Shown: positions 35,790 through 45,663, numbered from the stretch's first letter. The stretch: 64,000 nucleotides of DNA from Hoeflea sp. (GCA_020637795.1 JACKJT010000004.1:1-64000), one strand, 5' to 3'. Notes: generated from the sequence alone by a model not told the origin. Translations and numbers: made by a program.

Positions 35790-36482
35790 ATGGCACAGCA
35801 GCTTCTCATGCCTAAGGCGACCGCCGTCTGGCTCGTTGACAACACCGCACTGAGCTTCGACCAGATCGCGCAGTTCTGCAAGCTTCACCCGCTCGAGGTG
35901 AAGGCGATCGCCGACGGCGAAGCCTCGCAGGGCATCAAGGGCCTCGACCCGATCGCCACCGGACAGCTGTCGCGGGAAGAGATCTCGGCGGCGGAGGCCA
36001 ATCCCGATCTCAAGCTCAAGCTCTCCGAGCCCAAGGTTCGCGTTCCCGAATCCAAGCGCAAGGGACCGCGCTACACCCCGGTGTCCAAGCGTCAGGACCG
36101 GCCCAACGCCATCCTCTGGCTGGTGCGCAACCATCCCGAACTCAAGGACGCCCAGGTCTCGCGCCTGGTCGGCACAACCAAATCGACCATCGAACAGATC
36201 CGCGGCCGCACCCACTGGAACGCCGCCAACCTGACACCGATGGATCCGGTGACCCTTGGCCTGTGCACCCAGATCGACCTCGACCTGGAAGTCGAGCGCG
36301 CCTCCAAGAACCGCGCCGCACTCGGCGATGCCGAACATGGCAGCGTGCTGGTTTCGGCGCGCGAAACCGAAGTGGAAATGCCGGTCGAGGATGAAGGCGA
36401 GAAGGAAATCGATGCCGATGCAGTTTTCGCCAAACTGTCCTCGATGAAGCGCACCGAACCGGAAGAAGAAGAAGACAACTAG
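35790..36482 (+). CDS. trcR: Cell cycle transcriptional regulator TrcR (DUF1013)
   Basis: 230 residues. The alphaproteobacterial DUF1013 family is recognised from MPKATAVWLVDNTALSFDQI at the N-terminus, HPLEVKAIADGE, and the second helix-turn-helix-like block (WLVRNHPELKDAQVSRLVGTT then STIEQIRGRTHWN). Members act as DNA-binding cell-cycle regulators. The C-terminus is acidic (EEEED). A GGAGG site lies upstream of the ATG at 35790, which decides the start. Its own terminator follows, so it is monocistronic. Confidence 0.9.
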   Translation: MAQQLLMPKATAVWLVDNTALSFDQIAQFCKLHPLEVKAIADGEASQGIKGLDPIATGQLSREEISAAEANPDLKLKLSEPKVRVPESKRKGPRYTPVSKRQDRPNAILWLVRNHPELKDAQVSRLVGTTKSTIEQIRGRTHWNAANLTPMDPVTLGLCTQIDLDLEVERASKNRAALGDAEHGSVLVSARETEVEMPVEDEGEKEIDADAVFAKLSSMKRTEPEEEEDN

Positions 36483-36577
36483 GACGGGGTCCGTCCGTTT
36501 GGACGAACAAAGGATGCTCGATCCGCTTGAATCCGGGGCATCTTCCCTGTTTCGGCGATTTCCCTGATCACAATGCG

Positions 36578-36605
36578 AAAGGCCCGGCGATGCCGGGCCT
36601 TTTTA
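36578..36605 (+). terminator. Rho-independent terminator of trcR
   Basis: AAAGGCCCGGC (36578-36588) pairs with GCCGGGCCTTT (36592-36602) around a short ATG-like loop and runs into TTTTT. It lies ~95 bp after the trcR stop. Confidence 0.88.
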
Positions 36606-36657
36606 CTTGGTCGGCAGGTCGTCCCTGCCATCCTGGCTATCTTGTATCGAAACCCGG

Positions 36658-37443
36658 CTATTCCTTGACCGGAACCGTGTAGTTCAGAGGCATGCGGCCG
36701 CCATCGGCATAGATCGTCTGGCCGGTTATGTAGCTGGCATCGCCCGACAGCAGGAATGCGGTAACCGCCGCGATTTCCGAAGGCTCGCCGATACGGCCGA
36801 GCGGCGTGCGCGACAGGATCCGGTTGCGGGCTTCCGCGTTGTCGACGACGGTCGCAAGCAGCTCGGTCATGATCGAGCCCGGGCCGACCGCGTTGACGCG
36901 GATGCCGTGCGGCGCCAGCGACAGCGCCATCACCTTGGTCAGCTGGCTCACGCCGCCCTTGGAAACCGAGTAGGGCACCTGGTTGGCGATGGCGAACGTG
37001 TCGTTGATCGAGGACATATTGACGATCGAGCCCGGTTCTTCGCCGTTGCCGATCTGCTCCACCATGTGCCGCGCCACGGCCTGTCCGCACAGGAACGCGC
37101 TCTTCAGGTTGACGCCCAGCACCCGATCGAAATCGGCTTCTTCGATGTCGAGAAAATCGGCAGCGTGAACGATGCCGGCATTGTTGACCAGCGCATTGAT
37201 CGAACCGAAGGCATCGATCGTCTTGGCCACCAGGTTGTGCACATCAAGCCGCTCGGACACATCGGTGGCCGTGAACCGCACCTCGCCATCGCCTGCCACC
37301 GCTTCCACCGCGGCGGCGCCGGCGGCCTCGTCAATATCTGCGATCATCACCTTTGCGCCTTCGGCCGCCAGGCGGCGCACGATGGCCAGCCCGATCCCCT
37401 TGGCGCCACCGGTCACAATGGCTGTTCGTCCATCCAGTCTCAT
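36658..37443 (-). CDS. SDR family oxidoreductase
   Basis: 261 residues, classical short-chain dehydrogenase. The cofactor motif TGGAKGIG near the N-terminus, the NNAG block and the catalytic YSVSK motif are all present; Ser lies in NMSSINDT. The DIDE sequence after strand 2 (IADIDE) favours NAD(H) over NADP(H). Close relatives oxidise sugars, hydroxy acids or acyl-CoA; the substrate is not evident. It lies on the minus strand between trcR and prpE, separate from both. Confidence 0.88.
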   Translation of the reverse strand: MRLDGRTAIVTGGAKGIGLAIVRRLAAEGAKVMIADIDEAAGAAAVEAVAGDGEVRFTATDVSERLDVHNLVAKTIDAFGSINALVNNAGIVHAADFLDIEEADFDRVLGVNLKSAFLCGQAVARHMVEQIGNGEEPGSIVNMSSINDTFAIANQVPYSVSKGGVSQLTKVMALSLAPHGIRVNAVGPGSIMTELLATVVDNAEARNRILSRTPLGRIGEPSEIAAVTAFLLSGDASYITGQTIYADGGRMPLNYTVPVKE

Positions 37444-37596
37444 GATTTTTCCCTTTCATAGAGGCCCGCGCGCCAGACATCAGGCGCATCGGTCGCTCTA
37501 ACCGGTCGATTCCATGCACCGGCCTGAAAACCGAATTCGGTTTCCAGGCTGTGCTTCAGTGAAACGGCGGGACATTGACGCGGACGGAACGCGAGG

Positions 37597-39507
37597 TCAA
37601 TCGCTCTTCCGGGCAATCCCACGCTTTGCCAGAACATCGGCGATTTCATCGAGAACCCCGGGATCGTCGATGGTTGCCGGCATCTTCCATGCCTGGCCAT
37701 CGGCGATTTTCTGCATGGTCGCACGCAGGATCTTGCCGGAACGTGTCTTCGGAAGCCGCTTGACCACCATCACCGTCTTGAACGCCGCCACCGGTCCGAT
37801 CTTGTCGCGAACCAGCTTCACCACTTCCTTTTCGACATCCTCGTCGCTGCGGCCATGGGTGTTGTTGATGACGATGAACCCCGCCGGGATCTGGCCCTTC
37901 ATGCTGTCGGCAATGCCAATCACCGCGCATTCCACCACGTCCGGGTGACCCGAGACAGCTTCCTCCATGCCGCCGGTCGAAAGCCGGTGGCCGGCGACAT
38001 TGATGATGTCATCCGTGCGCGCCATGATGAACAGGTATCCGTCGTCATCGATGAAGCCCGCATCGGCGGTTTTGTAGTAACCGGGGAATTCGGTCAGATA
38101 GGCGTCGCGGAACCGCTCCTCGGCATTCCACAGCGTCGGCAGGCAACCGGGCGGCAGCGGCAGTTTGACCACGATGTTGCCCAGCGTCCCGGCCGGGACC
38201 GGATGGCCCGCATCGTCGAGCACCTGCACGTCGTATCCGGGCATCGGCACTGCAGGCGAACCGTATTTCACCGGCAGCAGGCCCAGGCCCATCGGGTTTC
38301 CGGCAATGGTCCAGCCGGTTTCCGTCTGCCACCAGTGATCGATGACAGGCACGTTGAGCATCCGTTCGGCCCACTGGATCGTGTCGGGATCCGCCCGCTC
38401 TCCGGCCAGGAACAGCGCCCTGAAGCCGGAAAGATCGTAATTGCCGATGAAACTGCCTTCCGGGTCTTCCTTGCGGATGGCGCGAAACGCCGTCGGCGCG
38501 GTGAACAGCACCGCGACATCATGTTCGGAAATCACCCGCCAGAAAGTGCCGGCATCCGGTGTGCCCACCGGCTTGCCTTCGAACACGATCGTGGTGTTGC
38601 CGTGCAGCAGCGGCGCGTAGACGATGTAGGAGTGGCCGACCACCCAGCCGATATCGGATGCCGCCCAGAACACCTCGCCCGGCTTGACGCCATAGATCGC
38701 ATGCATCGACCAGTAGAGCGCGGTCATGTGGCCGCCATTGTCGCGCACCACGCCCTTCGGCTGCCCCGTCGTACCGGATGTGTAGAGAACATAGAGCGGA
38801 TCGGTGGCCTTGACCGGGGTGCAGGCGGTTTTCCGGCCGGCATTGGCGGCAATCAGCGCGGCATAATCGAAATCGCGCCCCTCGATCAGGTCGCAGCGAT
38901 GCTGCTCGCGCTGCAGCACGATCGTCGCTTCCGGCTTGTGGTGGGAGAGCTCGATTGCAGCGTCAAGAAGCGGCTTGTAGGCGACGATCCGGCCCGGTTC
39001 GATGCCGCAGGATGCACTGACGATCAGCTTTGCCTTGCTGTCTTCGATGCGGGTGGCAAGCTCCGAGGCCGCAAACCCGCCGAACACCACGGAATGAACG
39101 GCGCCGAGCCGCGCGCAGGCCAGCATCGCCACGATCGCTTCCGGCACCATCGGCATGTAAATGACGACCCGGTCGCCCTTGCCGATGCCCTTGTCGGACA
39201 GCGCCCCGGCAAAGGCCTCGACTTCGGAAAGCATCGCCGCATAGCTGATGGTGCGTTTGGCGCCGGTGATCGGGCTGTCATAGATCAGGGCCGCCTGCTC
39301 ACCCCGTCCGCCGGCAACATGGCGGTCCAGGCAATTGTAGCAGGTGTTGGTGATGCCATCCGGAAACCAGCCGCCATAAACCCCAAGACCGGGATCAAAC
39401 GCAGTCTCCGGTTTCGTGAACCAGTCGATCGCGGCTGCCTGATCCATCCAGAATCCCTCGGGATTCTTGCGCCAGCTCTCGTAGACCTCACCATAACGGC
39501 TCGTCAT
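37597..39507 (-). CDS. prpE: Propionyl-CoA synthetase (acetyl-CoA synthetase family)
   Basis: 636 residues. Acyl-CoA synthetase motifs are intact: YTSGTTGQPKGVV, WAASDIGWVVGHSY, WWQTETGW and LPKTRSGKILRATM near the C-terminus. The length, the N-terminal MTSRYGEVYESWRKNPEGFW and the WWQTETGW block fit PrpE, which activates propionate for the methylcitrate or methylmalonyl pathway, better than Acs. The ATG at 39507 follows a GGGAGGAAA site. It is the second AMP-forming acyl-CoA ligase within 6 kb (the other is acs). Substrate range is inferred. Confidence 0.9.
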   Translation of the reverse strand: MTSRYGEVYESWRKNPEGFWMDQAAAIDWFTKPETAFDPGLGVYGGWFPDGITNTCYNCLDRHVAGGRGEQAALIYDSPITGAKRTISYAAMLSEVEAFAGALSDKGIGKGDRVVIYMPMVPEAIVAMLACARLGAVHSVVFGGFAASELATRIEDSKAKLIVSASCGIEPGRIVAYKPLLDAAIELSHHKPEATIVLQREQHRCDLIEGRDFDYAALIAANAGRKTACTPVKATDPLYVLYTSGTTGQPKGVVRDNGGHMTALYWSMHAIYGVKPGEVFWAASDIGWVVGHSYIVYAPLLHGNTTIVFEGKPVGTPDAGTFWRVISEHDVAVLFTAPTAFRAIRKEDPEGSFIGNYDLSGFRALFLAGERADPDTIQWAERMLNVPVIDHWWQTETGWTIAGNPMGLGLLPVKYGSPAVPMPGYDVQVLDDAGHPVPAGTLGNIVVKLPLPPGCLPTLWNAEERFRDAYLTEFPGYYKTADAGFIDDDGYLFIMARTDDIINVAGHRLSTGGMEEAVSGHPDVVECAVIGIADSMKGQIPAGFIVINNTHGRSDEDVEKEVVKLVRDKIGPVAAFKTVMVVKRLPKTRSGKILRATMQKIADGQAWKMPATIDDPGVLDEIADVLAKRGIARKSD

Positions 39508-39648
39508 GACAATTTCCTCCCTAAACACGTCGACCGGGCACGCCAGTGCTGGCGTGGATATGGTCGACACCCCGAATTTGCCGGCACCCTATGCCTGTCG
39601 GCGGACGGCGAAAACTAGACGATGGGCTAGGTCATTGCATCAAATCGA

Positions 39649-40320
39649 TTAGCGCGCGCCGAAAATTGCCGACCCGACCCTCACCTCGGTTGCGCCAAAG
39701 GCAATGGCTGTCTCGAAATCGTCCGACATGCCCATCGAAAGCGTATTGATATCATTCTCCCGGGCGATCTTTGCGAGCAGCGCAAAATGCGGGCCCGGGT
39801 TCTCGTCCACCGGCGGAATGCACATCAGGCCGGTGATCTTCAGACCGAGTTCATCGCGGCACATGGCAATGAAGCCACCCGCCGCCTCCGGCTCGATCCC
39901 CGCCTTTTGCGGCTCTGATCCGGTATTGACCTGGACGTAGAGACCCGGATGCCTGTCCTGCTTCTTGATTTCCCGCGCGATTTCCCTGGCGATCTTTTCC
40001 CGGTCGACGGTCTGAATGACGTCGAACAGCGCAACCGCATCAGCTGTCTTGTTGGATTGCAGCGGCCCGATGAGGTGAAGCTCAATTCCGGCGGTCTCCG
40101 CCTTCAGTCCGGGCCATTTCGATTGCGCCTCCTGGACCCGGTTTTCGCCGAACACGCGTTGCCCGGCTTCGATAACCGGCCGGATCTCGTCGGCGGACTT
40201 TGTCTTGGAGACCGCAACCAGCCGCACCGCACCGCTTTCTCTTTTCGCTTCGGTTTCAGCGGCGGCTATTGCCGCGCGCACCTTCTCAAGGTTTTCCCGT
40301 GCGTTCACGCCGTACTCCAT
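39649..40320 (-). CDS. YggS family PLP-binding protein (PLPHP)
   Basis: 223 residues. The PLP lysine is Lys39 in LVAVSKTKSADEI, followed by RVFGENRVQEAQSKW and LHLIGPLQSNK, and the phosphate-binding loop is in the C-terminal GMSDDFETAIAFGATEVRVG. These single-domain TIM-barrel proteins bind PLP without known catalysis and maintain B6 homeostasis. The pyridoxal kinase in this window is distant (17-18 kb). It lies alone on the minus strand, with the 44-residue ORF upstream. Confidence 0.93.
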   Translation of the reverse strand: MEYGVNARENLEKVRAAIAAAETEAKRESGAVRLVAVSKTKSADEIRPVIEAGQRVFGENRVQEAQSKWPGLKAETAGIELHLIGPLQSNKTADAVALFDVIQTVDREKIAREIAREIKKQDRHPGLYVQVNTGSEPQKAGIEPEAAGGFIAMCRDELGLKITGLMCIPPVDENPGPHFALLAKIARENDINTLSMGMSDDFETAIAFGATEVRVGSAIFGAR

Positions 40321-40348
40321 TCATTTGCCTGCAACTCCGACAGAGGTG

Positions 40349-40483
40349 TTAGCGCAGCCCGGACAGCTTGCCAATCGGGCCGCGAACACCTTTGCCGCGG
40401 ATGATGCATCCGCCACGATTTGCCGGACAGCCCGGAACTTGGCCCTTGGGGCCGCTCAATGGTTGACGCTTGGCGGGTTTCAT
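40349..40483 (-). CDS. Basic 44-residue ORF, unknown
   Basis: ATG at 40483 to the TAA at 40349. The product is highly basic and rich in Gly, Pro and Arg (MKPAKRQPLSGPKGQ at the start, GKLSGLR at the end), with two cysteines in GCPANRGGC that could bind metal or pair. No membrane segment or signal peptide. The start is 45 bp from the leuS start, divergently oriented, and the stop is 28 bp before the YggS gene on the same strand. The Cys-x6-Cys and arginine-rich character suggest nucleic acid or ribosome binding, but that is a guess. I do not recognise a family. Confidence 0.45.
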   Translation of the reverse strand: MKPAKRQPLSGPKGQVPGCPANRGGCIIRGKGVRGPIGKLSGLR

Positions 40484-40528
40484 GGTGAAGGTCGCGACAA
40501 AATCCGACAGGTTTTCTGGTGATCCTCT

Positions 40529-43159
40529 ATGGCAATTGAACGATACAATCCCAAACAGGCGGAAATCCGCTGGCAGCGCATGTGGGAAGAGGCACGCATT
40601 TTCGAGACCGACAACGACAGTCCGGCCCCGAAATACTACGTGCTGGAGATGTTCCCCTATCCGTCCGGCCGGATCCACATGGGTCACGTCCGCAATTACG
40701 CCATGGGAGATGTGGTCGCCCGCTACAAGCGCGCCCGCGGTTTCAACGTGCTGCACCCGATGGGCTGGGATGCGTTCGGCATGCCGGCCGAAAACGCCGC
40801 GATCCAGAACAAGGTGCATCCGCGCGACTGGACCTACGCCAACATCGACGCCATGCGCAAGCAGCTCAAGTCGATGGGCCTGTCACTCGACTGGAGCCGG
40901 GAATTCGCCACCTGCGACGTCGACTACTACAAGCAGCAGCAGGCGCTGTTTCTGGACTTTCTCGCCGCCGGGCTGATCTACCGCCGCAACTCCAAGGTCA
41001 ACTGGGATCCGGTCGACATGACGGTTCTCGCCAACGAGCAGGTCATCGACGGACGTGGCTGGCGCTCGGGCGCGCTGGTCGAGCAGCGCGAACTGACGCA
41101 ATGGTTCTTCCGTATTTCGGATTTCGCCGAGGATCTGCTCGCCTCGCTCGATGAACTCGACCAGTGGCCGGAAAAGGTCCGGCTGATGCAGAAGAACTGG
41201 ATCGGCAAGTCCGAAGGCCTGTCGCTGCGCTGGGAAATCGCCGATCCGGCGGCGGCCGGTGGCGCCACCGACATCGAGGTCTATACCACCCGCCCGGATA
41301 CGCTCTACGGCGCCTCCTTCCTGGCGATCGCTGCCGATCATCCGCTGGCGAAAGAACTGGCTGCCAAGGATCCCGCCATCGCCGAGTTCTGCGATCAGTG
41401 CCGCCGCGCCGGCACCTCGCTGGCCGCACTCGAGACCGCCGAAAAGATCGGCCTCAGGACCGCCATCAACGTCGTCCACCCGCTCGATCCGGAATGGACC
41501 GTGCCGGTCTACATCGCCAATTTCGTGTTGATGGACTATGGCACCGGGGCGATCTTCGGCTGCCCCTCCGGCGACCAGCGCGACCTCGATTTTGCCCGCA
41601 AGTACAATCTGCCGGTGACGCCGGTCGTGATGCCGGCCGACGCCGATGCGGGAAGCTTCGTCATCACCGACACCGCCTATGTCGGCGACGGCGTGATGAT
41701 CAATTCGCGTGATCTTGACGGCATGACGCCGGATCAGGCCTTCAACGCCATCGCCGACCGGCTGGAAGCAAAGACACTCGGCAATGCGCCGCAGGCCGCC
41801 CGCAAGACCAATTTCCGCCTGCGCGACTGGGGTCTGTCGCGCCAGCGCTATTGGGGCGCGCCGATCCCGGTGATCCACTGCGACGATTGCGGCGTGGTTC
41901 CTGTGCCGGCTAAAGATCTCCCGGTCCAGCTGCCCGACGATATCACGCTCGAAAAGCCGGGCAATCCGCTTGACCACCATCCGACCTGGAAACACGTTGA
42001 TTGCCCGGCTTGCGGCAAGGCAGCGCGGCGCGAAACCGACACGATGGACACTTTCGTCGATTCGTCGTGGTATTTCGCCCGTTTCACCGCACCCCGCCAC
42101 GACACCCCGACAGACCCCGCCGTTGCCAGCGCCTGGCTGCCGGTGGATCAGTATATCGGCGGCATCGAACATGCGATCCTGCACCTGCTCTATTCCCGCT
42201 TCTTCACCCGCGCCATGCGCCAGACCGGCCATGTCGACCTGAAGGAACCGTTCCGCGGCCTGTTCACGCAAGGCATGGTTGTGCACGAGACCTACCGCAC
42301 CGGCGGGGAAGGCAAGCCGGAATGGGTTGCACCGGCCGAGGTGGTGATCGAGGAAGTCGATGGCGTCCGCAGGGCCCGCCATGCCAGGACCGGCGAGGCA
42401 CTGACCATCGGCTCCATCGAAAAGATGTCCAAGTCGAAGAAGAACGTGGTCGATCCGGACGACATCATCGACAGCTATGGTGCTGATACGGCTCGGTTTT
42501 TCATGCTTTCGGACTCTCCGCCGGATCGCGACGTGATCTGGACCGAAGCCGGCGTCGAAGGTGCCCATCGCTTCGTCCAGCGCGTATGGCGCCTGCTCGG
42601 CGAAGCCGCGGCAGAACTGAGTGCGACATATGCCGCAACCGGAACCAACGGCCAGGCCCTGGCTGTTTCACGCGCAGCGCACAAGACCGTCAAGGCGATC
42701 GGCGAGGACATCGAGAAGCTTGCCTTCAACAAGGCGGTGGCCCGGCTCTACGAACTGGTCAACACGCTGGCAGCACCCCTCTCGGACGTCGCTGCCGGCA
42801 AGGCCGACGCCGAGCTCAAGGCTGCCTGCAAGCAGGCGGCCAACATGGTGGTGCTGCTGATCGCCCCGATGATGCCGCATCTCGCCGAAGAAACCTGGAA
42901 ATTGCTTGGCAATGACGGCATGGTGGCAACGACGCCGTGGCCCGACTACGACGCCAGCCTGGTGACGGACGATCAGGTCACAATGCCGGTGCAGATCAAT
43001 GGCAAGAAGCGCGGTGAATTGACAATCGACCGCAATGCCGATCAAGCTGCCGTGGAACAAGCCGTGCTGGCGCTTGATTTCGTCCGGAACGCCACCGGAG
43101 GCAATCCGCCGCGCAAACTCATCGTTGTACCCCAGAGGATCGTCAATGTTGTCGTTTGA
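40529..43159 (+). CDS. leuS: Leucyl-tRNA synthetase
   Basis: 876 residues, full-length class Ia synthetase. The HIGH region appears as PYPSGRIHMGHVRNY, the CP1 editing domain lies at about 225-415, and the KMSKS loop is EKMSKSKKNVVDPDD. The C-terminal anticodon-binding region ends in a QINGKKRGEL-type block. It charges tRNA-Leu in the cytosol. It is the first gene of leuS-lptE-holA, overlapping lptE by 14 bp. Confidence 0.98.
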   Translation: MAIERYNPKQAEIRWQRMWEEARIFETDNDSPAPKYYVLEMFPYPSGRIHMGHVRNYAMGDVVARYKRARGFNVLHPMGWDAFGMPAENAAIQNKVHPRDWTYANIDAMRKQLKSMGLSLDWSREFATCDVDYYKQQQALFLDFLAAGLIYRRNSKVNWDPVDMTVLANEQVIDGRGWRSGALVEQRELTQWFFRISDFAEDLLASLDELDQWPEKVRLMQKNWIGKSEGLSLRWEIADPAAAGGATDIEVYTTRPDTLYGASFLAIAADHPLAKELAAKDPAIAEFCDQCRRAGTSLAALETAEKIGLRTAINVVHPLDPEWTVPVYIANFVLMDYGTGAIFGCPSGDQRDLDFARKYNLPVTPVVMPADADAGSFVITDTAYVGDGVMINSRDLDGMTPDQAFNAIADRLEAKTLGNAPQAARKTNFRLRDWGLSRQRYWGAPIPVIHCDDCGVVPVPAKDLPVQLPDDITLEKPGNPLDHHPTWKHVDCPACGKAARRETDTMDTFVDSSWYFARFTAPRHDTPTDPAVASAWLPVDQYIGGIEHAILHLLYSRFFTRAMRQTGHVDLKEPFRGLFTQGMVVHETYRTGGEGKPEWVAPAEVVIEEVDGVRRARHARTGEALTIGSIEKMSKSKKNVVDPDDIIDSYGADTARFFMLSDSPPDRDVIWTEAGVEGAHRFVQRVWRLLGEAAAELSATYAATGTNGQALAVSRAAHKTVKAIGEDIEKLAFNKAVARLYELVNTLAAPLSDVAAGKADAELKAACKQAANMVVLLIAPMMPHLAEETWKLLGNDGMVATTPWPDYDASLVTDDQVTMPVQINGKKRGELTIDRNADQAAVEQAVLALDFVRNATGGNPPRKLIVVPQRIVNVVV

Positions 43160-43649
43160 AGCTCCCGGATCGGGATGGAAGCCGCGGGCTCTGGCCGTTC
43201 TCCTCGGCCTCGGGTTGCTGGCCGGCTGCCAGGCGCAGCCGCTCTATGGATCCATGGGCGGCAATACCCAGTCGATTTCAGTCTCGGAGGCTGATTCTCG
43301 GGTCGAACAGGTTGTTCGCAACGAACTGGTGCTCGGCTTTGGCGGTGAACAGCAGAATGGTGCCTACCAGCTCAACCTGAATGTCAGCTCCAGCCTTTCC
43401 GGCCTTCTGCCTGGCGGTCTGGACAATGAGTTCTCCGCCGCGCGAACCACGGTAACCGCTACCTATGTGCTCAAGTCGGCCAGCACCGGCGAGACGATCA
43501 AATCCGGCTCGCGGTTTGTAGATGCACAGCTTGATCTGCCGTCACAGAATTTTGCCCAGGAGCGGGCCAAGCTGGAGGCCGAAAACCGGGCCGCGCGCCA
43601 GGTGGCGGCCCTTGTCCGCGCGGATGTTGCTGCAGCCCTCGCCCGATAG
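43146..43649 (+). CDS. lptE: LPS assembly lipoprotein LptE
   Basis: 167 residues. The lipobox LLAGCQ lies after a short hydrophobic stretch, so it is an outer-membrane lipoprotein; the rest is a small alpha/beta domain containing QPLYGS right after the cysteine, typical of alphaproteobacterial LptE. It plugs and assists LptD in inserting lipopolysaccharide. The ATG at 43146 is inside the leuS 3' end (14-bp overlap), and holA follows 26 bp downstream: a conserved leuS-lptE-holA arrangement. Confidence 0.9.
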   Translation: MLSFEAPGSGWKPRALAVLLGLGLLAGCQAQPLYGSMGGNTQSISVSEADSRVEQVVRNELVLGFGGEQQNGAYQLNLNVSSSLSGLLPGGLDNEFSAARTTVTATYVLKSASTGETIKSGSRFVDAQLDLPSQNFAQERAKLEAENRAARQVAALVRADVAAALAR

Positions 43650-43675
43650 ACCTCGAACAGGCTTGATCGAGCATC

Positions 43676-44704
43676 ATGGCACAGCTCAAATCCCATGAAT
43701 TTTCCGGATTTGTCAGGCGCGAAGGCACACCCTACCGGATCGTGCTCGTCTATGGCCCCGATCGCGGGCTGGTTTCCGAACGGGCTGCCGAGATCGCTGC
43801 AAAGACCGGCGTCGACCTCAAGGATGATTTTGCGGTTCTGAAGCTCGAGGCATCCGACCTTTCCGGCGATCCTGGTCGCCTGGCCGACGAGTTTGGCGCC
43901 ATCAGCCTGTTTGGCGGCGACCGGCTGGTCTGGGTCAAGAACGCTGGCAACGAACGGGGCCTTGTACAGGCTCTCACCGCATTGACGGAAACCGAGCCCG
44001 GTTCCTCGCATCTCCTTATAGAAGCGGGCGACCTGAAAAAGGGCAGTGCTCTGCGCAAGCTGGTCGAGAACGCCCGCTCAGCGCTTGCCATTCCCTGCTA
44101 TGCCGATGACGCCCGTGGGATCCAGACATTGATCGATGAGGAACTCGGCGGTGCCGGGCTGACGATCCAGGCCGACGCGCGCCAGCGCCTCGCCCAACTT
44201 CTTGGCGGTGACCGGTTGGCTAGCCGTAACGAATTGAAAAAGCTTGCACTTTATTGCCATGGCTCAGGCCAGGTCACCGATGCCGATGTCATCGAGGCGA
44301 TCGGCGATGTCGCAGCCTTGTCTGTGGACGACGCCGTTGATGCGGTTTTTTCCGGCAACCCTGTACAGCTGGAGGCCGCGCTCGAACGCATCCTCGCTTC
44401 AAAAATTTCGGTCTTTCTGGTGCTGCGCAGCTGCATCATGCAGTTCGAGCAACTCGATGCCATGCGCGCTCTGGTCGAGAATCACGGCCGCCAGCCTGCC
44501 CAGGCCATGACCGAAAAGGGGCGCGGTATCCATTTCAAGCGCAAGCCCGTTGTCGAGCGCGCTCTTCGCCACTGGCGGCTTGAAGCCATCAATCGCGAAA
44601 TGCGCCGGCTGTCGGATGCGGTTCTGGAAACCCGGCGCCGGCCGCATCTCGAGGCCTCGATAGCGCGCCAGGCTCTCCTGAGAGCCTGCCTGCTCAGCCG
44701 CTGA
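43676..44704 (+). CDS. holA: DNA polymerase III delta subunit
   Basis: 342 residues. The N-terminal AAA+-like domain has YRIVLVYGPDRGLVSERA (a degenerate P-loop, as in all delta subunits) and GGDRLVWVKNA; the C-terminal helical part includes GDRLASRNELKKLALYC and SVDDAVDAVFSG. As part of the clamp loader it opens the beta clamp. Last gene of leuS-lptE-holA; it converges on parB with a 24-bp gap. Confidence 0.95.
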   Translation: MAQLKSHEFSGFVRREGTPYRIVLVYGPDRGLVSERAAEIAAKTGVDLKDDFAVLKLEASDLSGDPGRLADEFGAISLFGGDRLVWVKNAGNERGLVQALTALTETEPGSSHLLIEAGDLKKGSALRKLVENARSALAIPCYADDARGIQTLIDEELGGAGLTIQADARQRLAQLLGGDRLASRNELKKLALYCHGSGQVTDADVIEAIGDVAALSVDDAVDAVFSGNPVQLEAALERILASKISVFLVLRSCIMQFEQLDAMRALVENHGRQPAQAMTEKGRGIHFKRKPVVERALRHWRLEAINREMRRLSDAVLETRRRPHLEASIARQALLRACLLSR

Positions 44705-44728
44705 TCAGATATCTTGTTGTAAAGATTG

Positions 44729-45628
44729 TTATTTGTCGCCCAACAAACGGCAGAGCTCATCAAGCTGCTCAAGCGACTTGTACTCGATCCGGAGTTGCCC
44801 GCCCTGACCTTTATGTGCCAGTTGAACCTTTAATCCGAGAACGTCCGAAAGGCTTCTCTCAAGCGCCAAGGTATCCGCATCCTTGTCGTCGGCACGGCCG
44901 GCGGACTTGGTCTCCAGCCCCCCAAGATTGGCGGCCTGCTCGGCATCCTTCTGAGCCAGTTTCTCCGCGTCACGGACAGACAATCCCTCATCGGCGATCT
45001 TCCGTGCCAGCCGGACCGGATCGGAGGTCGATACGATGGCCCGGGCATGGCCCGCCGACAGCGCACCGTCAGCAAGCATCTGCCGCACTTCGTCGGGCAG
45101 TTTGAGCAGGCGCAGCGAATTGGCAACATGGCTGCGGCTCTTGCCGATCACTTCACCGAGATCGTTCTGGGTATAGCCGTACTGGGCGATCAGCTGCTCG
45201 TAGCCTTGCGCCTCTTCGAGCGCATTGAGATCCGCACGCTGCACATTCTCGACTATGGCGATTTCGAGTGCCGTACGGTCGTCGACGTCGCGGACAATCA
45301 CCGGAATATCCACCAGACCTGCCATCTGGGCGGCCCGCCAGCGGCGTTCGCCGGCAATGATCTCGTAGCGGTCCTCGCCTGCCCGGCGCACCATCACCGG
45401 CTGGACAATTCCGTGCTGCCGGATCGATCTCGACAGGTCTTCAAGATCGGCCGGGTCAAAACTCCGCCGCGGATTACGCGGGTTTCGGCTGACATGCTCG
45501 ATCGGCACGGTCCTATCCGCGGAAACGGCCGGCTTCGACTGGGATTGGATCGGCTGGTCGATCTCGCCGATCAGAGCCGCCAGTCCTCGCCCGAGGCGTT
45601 TTTTTGATACATCGTCTGACATCGTCAT
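44729..45628 (-). CDS. parB: Chromosome partitioning protein ParB
   Basis: 299 residues. The N-terminus KKRLGRGLAALIGE binds ParA. The CTPase/ParB-N domain has GERRWRAA and IVENVQRADLNALEEAQGYE, followed by the helix-turn-helix (DLGEVIGKSRSHVANSLRLL) that reads parS. It loads on the parS palindromes located 1.4-6.3 kb away and spreads as a sliding clamp. Start chosen at the ATG at 45628; 45622 and a GTG at 45634 are alternatives. It is 35 bp downstream of parA and convergent with holA. Confidence 0.96.
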   Translation of the reverse strand: MTMSDDVSKKRLGRGLAALIGEIDQPIQSQSKPAVSADRTVPIEHVSRNPRNPRRSFDPADLEDLSRSIRQHGIVQPVMVRRAGEDRYEIIAGERRWRAAQMAGLVDIPVIVRDVDDRTALEIAIVENVQRADLNALEEAQGYEQLIAQYGYTQNDLGEVIGKSRSHVANSLRLLKLPDEVRQMLADGALSAGHARAIVSTSDPVRLARKIADEGLSVRDAEKLAQKDAEQAANLGGLETKSAGRADDKDADTLALERSLSDVLGLKVQLAHKGQGGQLRIEYKSLEQLDELCRLLGDK

Positions 45629-45663
45629 ATCCACTCTTGCTGTCTGTCCCAGCGCTTCCGGGG

